Assembly (NCBI GenBank): GCA_030679955.1
Contig: JAUXSF010000008.1
Location: 1-64,000, forward strand
DNA: 64,000 nt
Source of the DNA: Chlamydiales bacterium
GTDB taxonomy: Bacteria > Chlamydiota > Chlamydiia > Chlamydiales > JAJFMA01
Reading direction: 5' to 3'
The notes below the pieces were generated by a model that was not told where the DNA came from, did no database searches, and worked only from the letters and a program-made list of their open reading frames with translations. The position numbers were made by a program, and so were the translations under genes. This document shows positions 35,444 through 43,962 of this stretch, piece after piece (position 1 is the stretch's first letter; the number at the start of each line of letters is the position of its first letter).

Positions 35444-38416
35444 ATGAATAGTCTTTCCAATGTTTTGTTTAATCAAAACCACCTCAGTCAACATACAAAT
35501 TTTAGATCCGAACGATCTGTACAACTAGATAATATACTTAGTACAAGACTCTCTGTTGATCAGGCACTGCATGTAGAGAAATCCATTGTAGAAGGCAGCA
35601 AGGTTCTTAAAGGACTCAAACTACCTCTATTAAAAAAAACTTTATCGCTGTGTCCCCACGCATATCAGTTCATGTCTCTTAACTGCCTAATTAACAATTT
35701 GATAATTCAAGTTTTTGATAAAATTAAAGATAATCCCTTACTTCTGGAAAAAACAATTGTCAAATTAAATCTATGCATTTCAAATATATACAAAGCAGAA
35801 ATAAATAATAAAATAATGCTATTCGATAATTCCAATATCGAAGGGCTAAACGTATTAATAGAAGAAATAGAAAATGAAGAAATGAAGAAATTCCTAACTT
35901 CTCTTCGCGACAACATAGAAAATATTTTAACAATTAATAAATTTAAAAAGAAAAATCAGGAATATCTCATACCGGATCACAGTAACTTCTTTAATGTCCC
36001 CATATCAAGAATTCTTCTTGGAAGTGAATCATCTCTCTACCAGAGCATCCAAGAAAAGGAGCGTACCCGCATTTACATGGGAACGTTTCTCCCTTTAATG
36101 GCACGGACCGGCTTCGAATTATCAGAATTTGTCTCTACAAGGGTTTCGCAGCTAGTGGATCAACTAGTCAAGAATAAGATACCGAGTCTTGTAACGAAAT
36201 TGCCAAGCTATCATCCTCAGGTGAACAGAAATATGATGACATGGATGATTCAAAAGTACCTCCTTACCGTTCTAGACTTCATAAAAAAAGCGGACACTAA
36301 CCGCGATGATATCGAAAATTCATGTGTAAGACCAATCCTTGAAGTTCTTTCACCAAGTTATATTTCTCAATTACTTGAATATGACAATATGACGGATCTG
36401 AATGGAGAATTGGAAAATTTCTCTGACGAATGCGACAAACTGGGAAGAGCGCTGGTGAATCACCAGGAAGCAGTTAGTAAAGACATACTGATTGCCGAGA
36501 GCTTTTTCGCGCAATTTTCAGTCTTCTTGCAATGGTCCTATTCCGCGAATGGAATGGAGGCTTACACCCTATTTTGTAATCAATACAAGACAACAGAACA
36601 AAAAATCAAATACTACATTAACTATTTCAACTGCTACAGCAACTGGTCAAAGGAATACTTAAGTATACATCAAACAGCTGGAATGTTTCACTTAATTAAT
36701 GAGACCGATAGAAAATTGGTGGACTCAAAATCTTCCGAATACCAAGAGTGGCAATCCATAGTCAAAGATATAAAAACTATTTATGCCATGATAGTGGTGA
36801 TGAGATTACAGATCCGCACTCATGTAAATATGGTAAATACTTATGAATCTTTAAAACAAAATCGAATAGAGATTACCTTGTCGGACGAAAATCCTGACCA
36901 CTCGGTGCTACAAGCGACGCATGACGCCTCGATACCTGTACTCCAGGATAATTCTAACCAACCCTCTTCAAACATCACAAGTTCGAATGAACCTGAGCCC
37001 CCAGGGGGTAAGGCAAATGATATGCCAGCAGCCCCTAGCCCACAAGCTCCTGTTGAGCTTGACGACGACCCGCGGGTTGCTCATCAGAATCCCGCTTCGG
37101 CCGACGGAGAAATAGCCTATTCTGAAGAAACTGCAGAAGCGGTAGCAATGTTACATGAAACCATAGGTCAATCATTCGAAACGTTTACTTTAACGCATCC
37201 CCTTGCCAATCAAGCCTTAAAAGATGCTCATCAGGCGCACCAGAACTTGGTGGCTGAATTAATGCTTCCTGCCGACGTTACAGAACCCGCTGAGGCGGCT
37301 TCTCATGCTAATGCATTAGTGCGATTTACAAGCACTATGATGGAAGGGTTAGTCACTGCATTTGTGATAGAGCAACAACAACCGCAAGGAACAGAATATG
37401 CTTGGCTTAAACACAATATACTTACTCGACTTAAAGATAATGAAATAGACCCTCGATTTGTTAACACTGCCTGGCGTTCTTCTCAACTCGAGCAACGAAT
37501 GAGGTATCTGCACACAGATGAAAACCCCTCTCAAAATCCTATCTTAGATCTGTTGCGTCAAGCCGAATTTGCTGCCACAAAAGAAGAGCTCTCCGTAATT
37601 ATGCCTCAAGTATATGAGTTTGTTCGAATAAATCTACAGGCTGTGAGTTCTGTTTTTAACATAGGAAACATGGATTTTACACATATCGCAGGGAATTACC
37701 GTTCTCCAAAACCTACAGCATTACCAAGCAATCAATTGGCTAACAGACTTGTTGGACGCCTTGATTCTATAGGATCACAAATTGAGGCTTTCTTGAAAGT
37801 ATCTCCACCTACTGCTAGACCTGCCAAACCAGAGGTGGCTAACTATATGGCAGATGCTGCTCATCTTCTTAATCTTGTGAAGGTACGATTGCAAAGAAAT
37901 TCCAATATCGCTGTGGAATATTTTGAATTATCTACCTTGTTACCTTTAGCTATAGAATCTCTAATAATATCCATAGCTGGACGTCCAGGAGGGACTATAG
38001 ACCTAGCTAAATTTAACCGAAAGAGGATAGGTCATAACCTTCTCGAACTGTATACCAAAAATAAAATTGGGCCGCTTCTCAAGAATTTTAGAGTAATAAA
38101 TACCTCCCATACTGAATTCATGAATCAAAGCAGAACGTTGCTTTCACTGACTCGCTATTGCAATATTCAGCGCATGACAAAGGGTAATAAACTTAACAAA
38201 TCACTGGTCAATCAGGTGAAGTTATCGACTGCCACAAAGGTGAATGTTCAAGGCGACGAGTGGACACCGGCGCCTAGTAGCAAGAAAACTCACCACGGAC
38301 AGCGCCAACTTCGACATGAGATGCTACAACGCGCGGAAAAAGGAATCAGTTTCGTGCAAGATTTGTTGGAAGTCTTTCTCAATCTACACCATGACGCATC
38401 TCAGTTAACAGCATAG
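35444..38416 (+). CDS. Large hypothetical protein, tandem paralog copy 2
   Basis: A 990-residue paralog of the gene at 32297, with the same three-part layout. The linker (about 480-560) is longer and rich in Pro, Asn and Asp (SNEPEPPGGKANDMPAAPSP), while the C-terminal region (about 560-990) keeps almost all the landmarks, including SIAGRPGGTIDL and WTPAPSSKKTHHGQ. The N-terminal region is more diverged and very AT-rich. AAAGGTGTAATA precedes the ATG, and a possible TATAAC -10 box lies about 33 bases upstream, partly created next to the decayed protease remnant. Function unknown; no domain recognised. Confidence 0.8.
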   Translation: MNSLSNVLFNQNHLSQHTNFRSERSVQLDNILSTRLSVDQALHVEKSIVEGSKVLKGLKLPLLKKTLSLCPHAYQFMSLNCLINNLIIQVFDKIKDNPLLLEKTIVKLNLCISNIYKAEINNKIMLFDNSNIEGLNVLIEEIENEEMKKFLTSLRDNIENILTINKFKKKNQEYLIPDHSNFFNVPISRILLGSESSLYQSIQEKERTRIYMGTFLPLMARTGFELSEFVSTRVSQLVDQLVKNKIPSLVTKLPSYHPQVNRNMMTWMIQKYLLTVLDFIKKADTNRDDIENSCVRPILEVLSPSYISQLLEYDNMTDLNGELENFSDECDKLGRALVNHQEAVSKDILIAESFFAQFSVFLQWSYSANGMEAYTLFCNQYKTTEQKIKYYINYFNCYSNWSKEYLSIHQTAGMFHLINETDRKLVDSKSSEYQEWQSIVKDIKTIYAMIVVMRLQIRTHVNMVNTYESLKQNRIEITLSDENPDHSVLQATHDASIPVLQDNSNQPSSNITSSNEPEPPGGKANDMPAAPSPQAPVELDDDPRVAHQNPASADGEIAYSEETAEAVAMLHETIGQSFETFTLTHPLANQALKDAHQAHQNLVAELMLPADVTEPAEAASHANALVRFTSTMMEGLVTAFVIEQQQPQGTEYAWLKHNILTRLKDNEIDPRFVNTAWRSSQLEQRMRYLHTDENPSQNPILDLLRQAEFAATKEELSVIMPQVYEFVRINLQAVSSVFNIGNMDFTHIAGNYRSPKPTALPSNQLANRLVGRLDSIGSQIEAFLKVSPPTARPAKPEVANYMADAAHLLNLVKVRLQRNSNIAVEYFELSTLLPLAIESLIISIAGRPGGTIDLAKFNRKRIGHNLLELYTKNKIGPLLKNFRVINTSHTEFMNQSRTLLSLTRYCNIQRMTKGNKLNKSLVNQVKLSTATKVNVQGDEWTPAPSSKKTHHGQRQLRHEMLQRAEKGISFVQDLLEVFLNLHHDASQLTA

Positions 38417-38427
38417 CAATACATAAA

Positions 38428-38460
38428 ACATAGGTAACACTAAATAGGTGTTACCTATGT
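38428..38460. terminator. Perfect hairpin between tandem copy 2 and the CPBP-protease gene
   Basis: A 13-base perfect stem (ACATAGGTAACAC with GTGTTACCTATGT) and a 7-base loop lie between the convergent genes and overlap the protease stop codon (38455-38457). TTTTC follows on the plus strand. It probably ends transcription from both sides. Confidence 0.7.
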
Positions 38461-39009
38461 TGTTTTCACAGATTGTAGGAGGTGAAGCATACCCCACACA
38501 CAACCGTTGTTAGCCATGTGCGCACCGACAGAACTGAACACAGTTCCTGTCTTTTCCTTCAGTGTCCCTGCAATCGCAGCACTGGATATAGCGGCTACAG
38601 TAGACTGAACCACCGCACCAAAAAAACCATTCTTAGTATTCGTAAGGTGTATGCCACTAAAAAGAGCCGCTGTACCAAGTACGCGTACCGTAGGAGAGGT
38701 TATCACATATGACAGCCCTCCTTGCACGGCACCTCTGAAAACTAATTCTTCCAAAAGTGGCACGAATATCACCATTGTGGTGAAGGAAATAGGGTCCGAT
38801 ACCTTCGCATCATTCTCAACGACCTTATTAACCAGATAGCTGGTGAGACACGTCAGTACAATCTGAAATGGAAATGCGGCTACTCCGCAAACAACCCCTA
38901 AGCTCCAACTCTTGGCGCGATACATCACAGCCGAAGCTGCTTGTTTGAAGATACTTGGATGTTGCGTGGGTTTTGCTGTAAAATCAGCTCTACTATAAAA
39001 ATTAACCAT
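38455..39009 (-). CDS. CPBP-family intramembrane metalloprotease (CAAX protease/bacteriocin-immunity type)
   Basis: A 184-residue integral membrane protein with three to four hydrophobic segments. The CPBP/Abi motifs are present: EELVFRGAVQGG (motif 1, Glu-Glu-x3-Arg), FSGIHLTN (motif 2 histidine) and a possible third motif GAHMANN. Eukaryotic relatives cleave prenylated CAAX proteins; bacterial relatives are linked to bacteriocin self-immunity or unknown proteolysis. AGGTGAATT precedes the ATG. A decayed second copy lies at 35240-35364, so the gene was duplicated together with the large gene on the opposite strand. Confidence 0.85.
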   Translation of the reverse strand: MVNFYSRADFTAKPTQHPSIFKQAASAVMYRAKSWSLGVVCGVAAFPFQIVLTCLTSYLVNKVVENDAKVSDPISFTTMVIFVPLLEELVFRGAVQGGLSYVITSPTVRVLGTAALFSGIHLTNTKNGFFGAVVQSTVAAISSAAIAGTLKEKTGTVFSSVGAHMANNGCVWGMLHLLQSVKTT

Positions 39010-39111
39010 AATTCACCTAATTTTATTAAATATAACATGACTATATAGTTTATTTTAATTAAAATCAATAAAATAAACTTTACATGATATGCAGAAAAAT
39101 GAAAGGAGATA

Positions 39112-39202
39112 TTAACGCAGGGGCGCAGAGGCGCGAAGAGCAAAAGAAGAATAAATTCAGTGACCTTCTTCGCGCCTTGGCGTCTCTGCGCCTTGGCGTT
39201 GA
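39112..39202. repeat. Palindromic intergenic repeat, family 1
   Basis: Left arm AACGCAGGGGCGCAGAGGCG and right arm CGCCTTGGCGTCTCTGCGCC followed by TTGGCGTT form a 91-base inverted repeat between the divergent protease and phosphatase genes. The frame of the phosphatase gene runs back into it, but homology and ribosome-binding site place the start further down. Confidence 0.8.
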
Positions 39203-39255
39203 GTTTCAAATTTAAGCCACCATCCGGTATCATAGCGCTTCACCCGGAGGTCACC

Positions 39256-40086
39256 ATGACTGAGTATGTACAAGAACAACTGCAGAACTTCTTACAACAA
39301 GCTACCGAAGCGGCATTAGAAGGTGGCAAAATCCTAAAAAAGCACTGGGGAAAGTTACAACATATTAGAAATAAGGTGGACTCCGGCGACCTAGTAACCG
39401 AAGCGGACCATGAATCAGAAGCTGCGGTGATTGGCTTTTTGGAAGAACAATTTCCAGACCATGGGTTTCTAGGCGAAGAGAGCGGCCTCCAAGCATCCCG
39501 CTCCGCTGACTTCTTGTGGGCAATTGACCCACTAGATGGCACCACCAATTACACTCACTCATATCCTACTGTGGCGGTATCTATAGGCTTGCTTTACCGC
39601 GGATCCCCTATTGTGGGAGTCGTGTACAATCCCATCACCGACGAACTATTCCAAGCTGCAAAGGGGTTGGGAGCAATGTTAAACCACCAACCTATTCACA
39701 CCTCGACAGTGGCAACCTTGAATAAAAGCCTCTTGGGGACTGGTTTTGCTTATGATCGACAGCGTAATCCCGACACCAATTACGCTGAGTTTTGCCATAT
39801 CACACACATATCTCAAGGGGTGCGTCGCGCTGGTGCAGCAGCCCTTGACCTGGCTTACGTTGCAGCTGGACGTTTGGATGGTTATTGGGAACACGGAATA
39901 AAGATCTGGGACATGGCAGCTGGTGTTATTATCGTCGAGGAAGCTGGCGGCAAAGTATCTGACTACAACCAGCAACCACTAGATATCAACTCAGGCCGCA
40001 TCGTCGCCACCAATGGCTTGATACACGATGCGCTTTGTAAGGAGATCTTGGAGGTCAAAACCAAGATCAATCGACTTCCTTTTTGA
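39256..40086 (+). CDS. Inositol-1-monophosphatase family protein
   Basis: A 276-residue Mg2+-dependent sugar-phosphate phosphatase of the IMPase/SuhB family. The metal-binding motifs are complete: FLGEESGL, WAIDPLDGTTNYTHSYP and KIWDMAAGVIIVEEAGG. Such enzymes act on inositol monophosphate and related phosphates. The start is ATG 39256 with CGGAGG six bases upstream. The stop is 5 bases from the stop of the convergent RhoGAP gene. Confidence 0.92.
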   Translation: MTEYVQEQLQNFLQQATEAALEGGKILKKHWGKLQHIRNKVDSGDLVTEADHESEAAVIGFLEEQFPDHGFLGEESGLQASRSADFLWAIDPLDGTTNYTHSYPTVAVSIGLLYRGSPIVGVVYNPITDELFQAAKGLGAMLNHQPIHTSTVATLNKSLLGTGFAYDRQRNPDTNYAEFCHITHISQGVRRAGAAALDLAYVAAGRLDGYWEHGIKIWDMAAGVIIVEEAGGKVSDYNQQPLDINSGRIVATNGLIHDALCKEILEVKTKINRLPF

Positions 40087-40091
40087 TAGAG

Positions 40092-42554
40092 TTAGCCAAA
40101 AATCGCGTCGTAGTTTTCTACTAGGTTGACCATTGTCTGGTTAATCTGTCCTACCGCCATGAAATCTCCATCTGGAGCTCGGATCAAGTTGGGTCCAAAG
40201 ACAATAGCGAGGTTGCTAGGACCCATGCTAGTTTTGTCCTTGTATTCAGCTATTTCGTTGGCGAAGCCACAAATGGTCTTCAATACGTGGCGCTTATCTG
40301 GAGGCATTTGCATGACCAATTCTTTTAAAGCGCTATTTCTCTCTTCTTTATCGGAAATCAAGGCTGTCTGATAAAATACCTGCTGGGTACTTGCAGGTAT
40401 GATTTGGCTTTGCTCAGGTTGGTTGTCCAAGAGGTCTCTAAGTGTGAGTTTAAATATATTTGGGGCGTAGTGAAGATCGTTTTTTTCGCTATTTATGATA
40501 CTCGCTAAATCTTCCATGGATTTGGAGGGCTTTCCATCCTCAGTCTTACCAGTCAATGCTTGCTTGAAGCTGTCCCTCACCGTTTGTTCAATCGAAATGC
40601 GGAAAATACCTTGTTGGTCACCTGTGCCGTTATGAAGATCGTCTTTGATACTCTCCATGCAAACTTCCAACACATTAAAGGCTCGTTTTAGGACAGGGTC
40701 TTCAATCTCTGGATTCACCACGCCTTTTAACAACAAGGCAGTGATTTCACACGACCGCTCGTCATCCTTTCCTAGCAATGCCTTGGCAGTTATCTTGAGA
40801 TCTTCCTGTGTGATCGGTTGCCCCTGAGCTCGTGCGATATCTAAAAAACTAGTGGTTAACTGTTGATTCGGGACATCTATTGCTTTAAAAGATCTTTGAA
40901 CGGAAGCTTCTGTAACATCTCCATCCACTGCAAAGTTGTCCGGGGTCACTTTTACTCCCCACTGAGCTAAGCTGGATACTGTCTTTTTGGCGGTTGTGCT
41001 ATTTGTAGCCCCTGCGTTTGCCAGAACTGCTTCGGACGTAACAAAGGAGCTCCATCCGTTAGCCACCCAAATATCAACTTTGCCTTTGATAGAACCAGCG
41101 GCTTTGGACAGCTGTCCGTCGCGCTGAAGTTTTAGTAATTTGGCAAAAGCTGGAATATTACCGGCCATTCCTGCTTTCTCAAAAGTTGTCGCTGCTGCTA
41201 CAAATTTTCCCTCGTTCTCGTACATTTCGCCTAATCGATAGCCCGCTGCTCCAATAAACGGCAGATCCCCTTCAGATAGCTCTGCAGATCGCAAATCCTC
41301 TGTCCCTGGGCGTCCCTCGTTATATTTGGTATTCACAATGCGGCCGTACAAGGTCCGAGCAGCGGAAGTATCCTTATCACCGCCAATTCCCTGATCCAAA
41401 AAATTCGCTGCCCGAAATAAGGCCTCTGGAGATGCCTTAGGATTGTCCTTAATTGCAGCCAAAGCATCAGCTCGATCCAGTTGGTCTAATGCTAACGATG
41501 CTGACTGACTCCCCTGCTCTTTTGCTTGAGTATAATACTCTTTAGCACGAATGGGAACGCCTTGATCTGCGGCTAGTCGACCCAGTTGAAAAGTAGCATC
41601 TGCTTTGATAGCTGGGTCCTTCGAGTGCTCCACAATACCCATTAGTAGGGCTGCTGCTTTTACAGGATCTTTATCCACGCCGATTCCAGAAGCAACATCC
41701 ACTGCTGAGCGTAACCAGGCGCCGTCATCTTTCTGTGCTTTAACCGCCCAAGAGTGTGCTTGTGTTAGATCCTGTTCTACCCCCAGAGAATTTCCATTGC
41801 GATAGGCATCCTCCAACTTCAGCTGGGCCTTCAGAAAACCCAGTTTAGCCCCTTGCTGGTAGATCTCTAAAGGTCGATTAAACCCATCCTCGGCTTTGAT
41901 AATGCCTTGATCAGCAAACTGCATAAGCCGCTCAGATGCCGCTGGATAGCCCTTATCTGCCATCAAGGTGTACCAGTCAGTTTTTTCCGTTTGATTGTCC
42001 ACACCAATGGCTAATGACAGCGTATCCTCTAGATCAGCAAAGTCCTTGGCTGAAGGGTTTTCTTTTGTTAATACTTGATACACCGTGTTTATGGCTGCTC
42101 TTTCATCAGCTCCCCCCGCGCCAATTCTACCGATTAATTTTTCCGAGCCAAAAAAGTGTTCTTTGAGCTTTCCATAGGTTTTATCTAAAACAGCCTCTTT
42201 ATTGCCTTTAGGTTCACCTAGAGCTTGAGCAGATCTATCGGTAGGCGTGGAAAAGGCATGCAAAGTTCCATCTAAAACTCTAAAAAATGCACCTGTCTTA
42301 GAGTAAGTCTTTTCCACAGCATCCATTAAGGCAACGGCATCATCAGCATCCTTGCGGTTTTTGACTTCCAAGGGTTGAATTGACTTCGAAATCGATCGGA
42401 ATATATTAGTAAGGCTAGCCTTACCGGTGATCACATCCCAAAGCTTACCGGCCCAATTTTTCTTTTCAACGGGGGCTGTATCAACATGTCCGTGCGAAAT
42501 CTCCCACTTTTGCCCTTGATTCAACCGAAAATCGCCAAAGCTAGAGTCACCCAT
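40092..42554 (-). CDS. Sel1-like repeat protein with C-terminal RhoGAP domain (predicted secreted effector)
   Basis: An 820-residue protein joining two eukaryotic-type modules. Residues about 190-480 hold degenerate Sel1-like repeats (alpha/alpha solenoid; for example KGYPAASERLMQFADQGIIK, SASGIGVDKDPVKAAALLMG-like segments, GDKDTSAARTLYGRI). Residues about 620-820 match the RhoGAP fold: GIFRIS with the arginine finger Arg652, HYAPNIFKLTLRDLL with Lys702, MPPDKRHVLKTICGFANEI, and MGPSNLAIVFGPNLIR near 777-792. RhoGAPs speed GTP hydrolysis by Rho, Rac and Cdc42, which bacteria lack, so host Rho GTPases are the expected target. There is no Sec signal; the Ser/Gly/Asp-rich N-terminus could carry a type III signal. 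GGAGAAG precedes the ATG. The domain call is by eye. Confidence 0.85.
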   Translation of the reverse strand: MGDSSFGDFRLNQGQKWEISHGHVDTAPVEKKNWAGKLWDVITGKASLTNIFRSISKSIQPLEVKNRKDADDAVALMDAVEKTYSKTGAFFRVLDGTLHAFSTPTDRSAQALGEPKGNKEAVLDKTYGKLKEHFFGSEKLIGRIGAGGADERAAINTVYQVLTKENPSAKDFADLEDTLSLAIGVDNQTEKTDWYTLMADKGYPAASERLMQFADQGIIKAEDGFNRPLEIYQQGAKLGFLKAQLKLEDAYRNGNSLGVEQDLTQAHSWAVKAQKDDGAWLRSAVDVASGIGVDKDPVKAAALLMGIVEHSKDPAIKADATFQLGRLAADQGVPIRAKEYYTQAKEQGSQSASLALDQLDRADALAAIKDNPKASPEALFRAANFLDQGIGGDKDTSAARTLYGRIVNTKYNEGRPGTEDLRSAELSEGDLPFIGAAGYRLGEMYENEGKFVAAATTFEKAGMAGNIPAFAKLLKLQRDGQLSKAAGSIKGKVDIWVANGWSSFVTSEAVLANAGATNSTTAKKTVSSLAQWGVKVTPDNFAVDGDVTEASVQRSFKAIDVPNQQLTTSFLDIARAQGQPITQEDLKITAKALLGKDDERSCEITALLLKGVVNPEIEDPVLKRAFNVLEVCMESIKDDLHNGTGDQQGIFRISIEQTVRDSFKQALTGKTEDGKPSKSMEDLASIINSEKNDLHYAPNIFKLTLRDLLDNQPEQSQIIPASTQQVFYQTALISDKEERNSALKELVMQMPPDKRHVLKTICGFANEIAEYKDKTSMGPSNLAIVFGPNLIRAPDGDFMAVGQINQTMVNLVENYDAIFG

Positions 42555-42593
42555 ATTACTTCTCCGCGATAATAATTAAATAACCTAGAAATT

Positions 42594-42602
42594 ATTATAG
42601 CA
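42594..42602 (-). promoter_or_regulatory. Extended -10 promoter for the Sel1-RhoGAP gene
   Basis: The minus strand carries TGCTATAAT about 40 bases upstream of the start codon, the same extended -10 box as before trmL. The surrounding region is very AT-rich. Confidence 0.45.
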
Positions 42603-42668
42603 TTAAAATAATAATTAAAAATAATAAACCGAGACTTGATGATAGGTAGTTGATTATCAGGCTAAAGG

Positions 42669-43508
42669 TTAGGTCTGTTCAAACCGGCGACGAGACCCAC
42701 GGTAGACACCCTTATCACTAAATTGCAGGTGTTCCGCAGTGGCGTGCATGATTTTAACGCCTTTCTCTACATGATCCGCCGTATAATCACGGAAGATCTG
42801 CTCAGAGTGCTTCTTAGTCTTCACTCCATCCGGATTGAGGGGAAGATCAGAGATGAGAAGCAAGGCGCCTACGGGCAGTTTGTGACTATATCCCGCCATA
42901 AAAAGCGTTGCACACTCCATTTCAATGGCTTGCGCGCGGTTCTCTTTAAGGCGCTCTTTAAAATTGTCATTAAATTCCCAAAAACGCTTATTAGTCGTAT
43001 GGGTAATGCCGATATGAAAATTGGCTTCTTCTTGTTCTAGAACATTGCTGACCATTTTCTGCACGACAAAGTTAGCTAGCGCGGGGACTTCTGGGCTGAA
43101 ATAGAAGTCGGAGGTACCTTCGCCTCGGATACTTGCCACTGGAACGAAGTAATCGCCTACACGATAGCTTCTACGCAAGGCACCGCACATGCCTAGAATG
43201 CATGTTGCCTTAATGGGCAGATAGGCACATAGGTCAACGACAAGGGCGGCTGCGGGTGAGCCTATTTTGAAGTCGAGAATTGTCACTTGTTCTTGTGGAC
43301 TGTGAGCCACTTTGAACATAGAGCCTTCATGAACAGGAACTTGGCGAGAATCTGCGAAATAATGCACGTAGTGCGGAAAATTGGTCAGTAGAACAAATGG
43401 CTGATACTCACGGTAATCCGATCCACTATATCGCTCGATTGTATCTCGCGCGATACGCTCTTGATACTGAAGCTTTTGCTCGTCGGCCTCTGAAGGTAAA
43501 TCGTCCAC
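42669..43508 (-). CDS. amn: AMP nucleosidase-like phosphorylase-fold protein
   Basis: A 279-residue nucleoside phosphorylase-fold enzyme matching the catalytic part of AMP nucleosidase, which splits AMP into adenine and ribose 5-phosphate. Motifs: TCILGMCGALRRSYRVGDYF, IRGEGTSDFY, RAQAIEMECATLFMAGY and LLISDLPLNPDGVKT. The E. coli enzyme is near 480 residues with an extra N-terminal domain; that domain is absent here, as in chlamydial Amn. The start is GTG 43508 with AGGAG six bases upstream. The neighbourhood with efp is shared with Chlamydia. Confidence 0.88.
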   Translation of the reverse strand: MDDLPSEADEQKLQYQERIARDTIERYSGSDYREYQPFVLLTNFPHYVHYFADSRQVPVHEGSMFKVAHSPQEQVTILDFKIGSPAAALVVDLCAYLPIKATCILGMCGALRRSYRVGDYFVPVASIRGEGTSDFYFSPEVPALANFVVQKMVSNVLEQEEANFHIGITHTTNKRFWEFNDNFKERLKENRAQAIEMECATLFMAGYSHKLPVGALLLISDLPLNPDGVKTKKHSEQIFRDYTADHVEKGVKIMHATAEHLQFSDKGVYRGSRRRFEQT

Positions 43509-43517
43509 TGCTATCTC

Positions 43518-43724
43518 CTAGCCAAATAAAGGGCCAAACGTGGGACGTGCGCGCTTGCGAACGGTAAATTGATGATGGCACTGAGGACATTCCAGGTCCT
43601 TCTCATATTTACCTAAGCGGTACTGATAATCCTCACGATTTTCTAAGATAACGCCACACTTAGGGCACTTGTAATAGTGCACATGTAAATCCCAAGTATG
43701 TGATCCCTTCTTGCGTATTAGCAT
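43518..43724 (-). CDS. Small zinc-ribbon-like protein
   Basis: A 68-residue protein with two Cys-x2-Cys knuckles (YKCPKCGVIL and LECPQCHHQF), the arrangement of a zinc ribbon. ATG 43724 overlaps by one base the stop of the upstream gene (TGATG), so translation is coupled. The C-terminus is basic (VRKRARPTFGP). Function unknown; it could bind nucleic acid or a protein partner. Confidence 0.8.
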   Translation of the reverse strand: MLIRKKGSHTWDLHVHYYKCPKCGVILENREDYQYRLGKYEKDLECPQCHHQFTVRKRARPTFGPLFG

Positions 43725-43924
43725 CAATCGCCTTTTTCTGCTCCAGTAAAATACTCCAGCAAACGCGCGATTACGCCTTTGCGCTTCTTTTTCTTATGAT
43801 GAATAAGATTACCCCAGCCATTCAGGTCATGCATTTCGCAGCCAATGATCCCTTTTCCAGGCTCGACGCGCGCCTTTTTGAGTTCTTTATCGGTGGGGTA
43901 ATCTTTAAACTCTCTGAACCACAT
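43724..43924 (-). CDS. Small conserved hypothetical protein
   Basis: A 66-residue basic protein starting MWFREFKDYPTDKELKKARV and containing a Lys/Arg run (HHKKKKRKG) followed by a short amphipathic C-terminus. The ATG at 43924 has AGGAG seven bases upstream; the frame is open to 43954. It lies between epmA and the zinc-ribbon gene, with whose start it overlaps. Chlamydia carries a similarly sized unknown gene beside efp (CT753, from memory). No function is known. Confidence 0.72.
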   Translation of the reverse strand: MWFREFKDYPTDKELKKARVEPGKGIIGCEMHDLNGWGNLIHHKKKKRKGVIARLLEYFTGAEKGD

Positions 43925-43962
43925 GGTGGGCTCCTTTGTTCCTAGATACCACAAACAAATAA

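Noticed and set aside
32297-38416. RGS- or RasGAP-like domain in the tandem paralogs
   Set aside because: Helical segments superficially resemble an RGS bundle, but no diagnostic motif or catalytic arginine pattern could be found.
39160-39255. N-terminal extension of the inositol-monophosphatase-like protein
   Set aside because: The extra 32 residues are translated from a family-1 palindrome; a CGGAGG site supports the later ATG.
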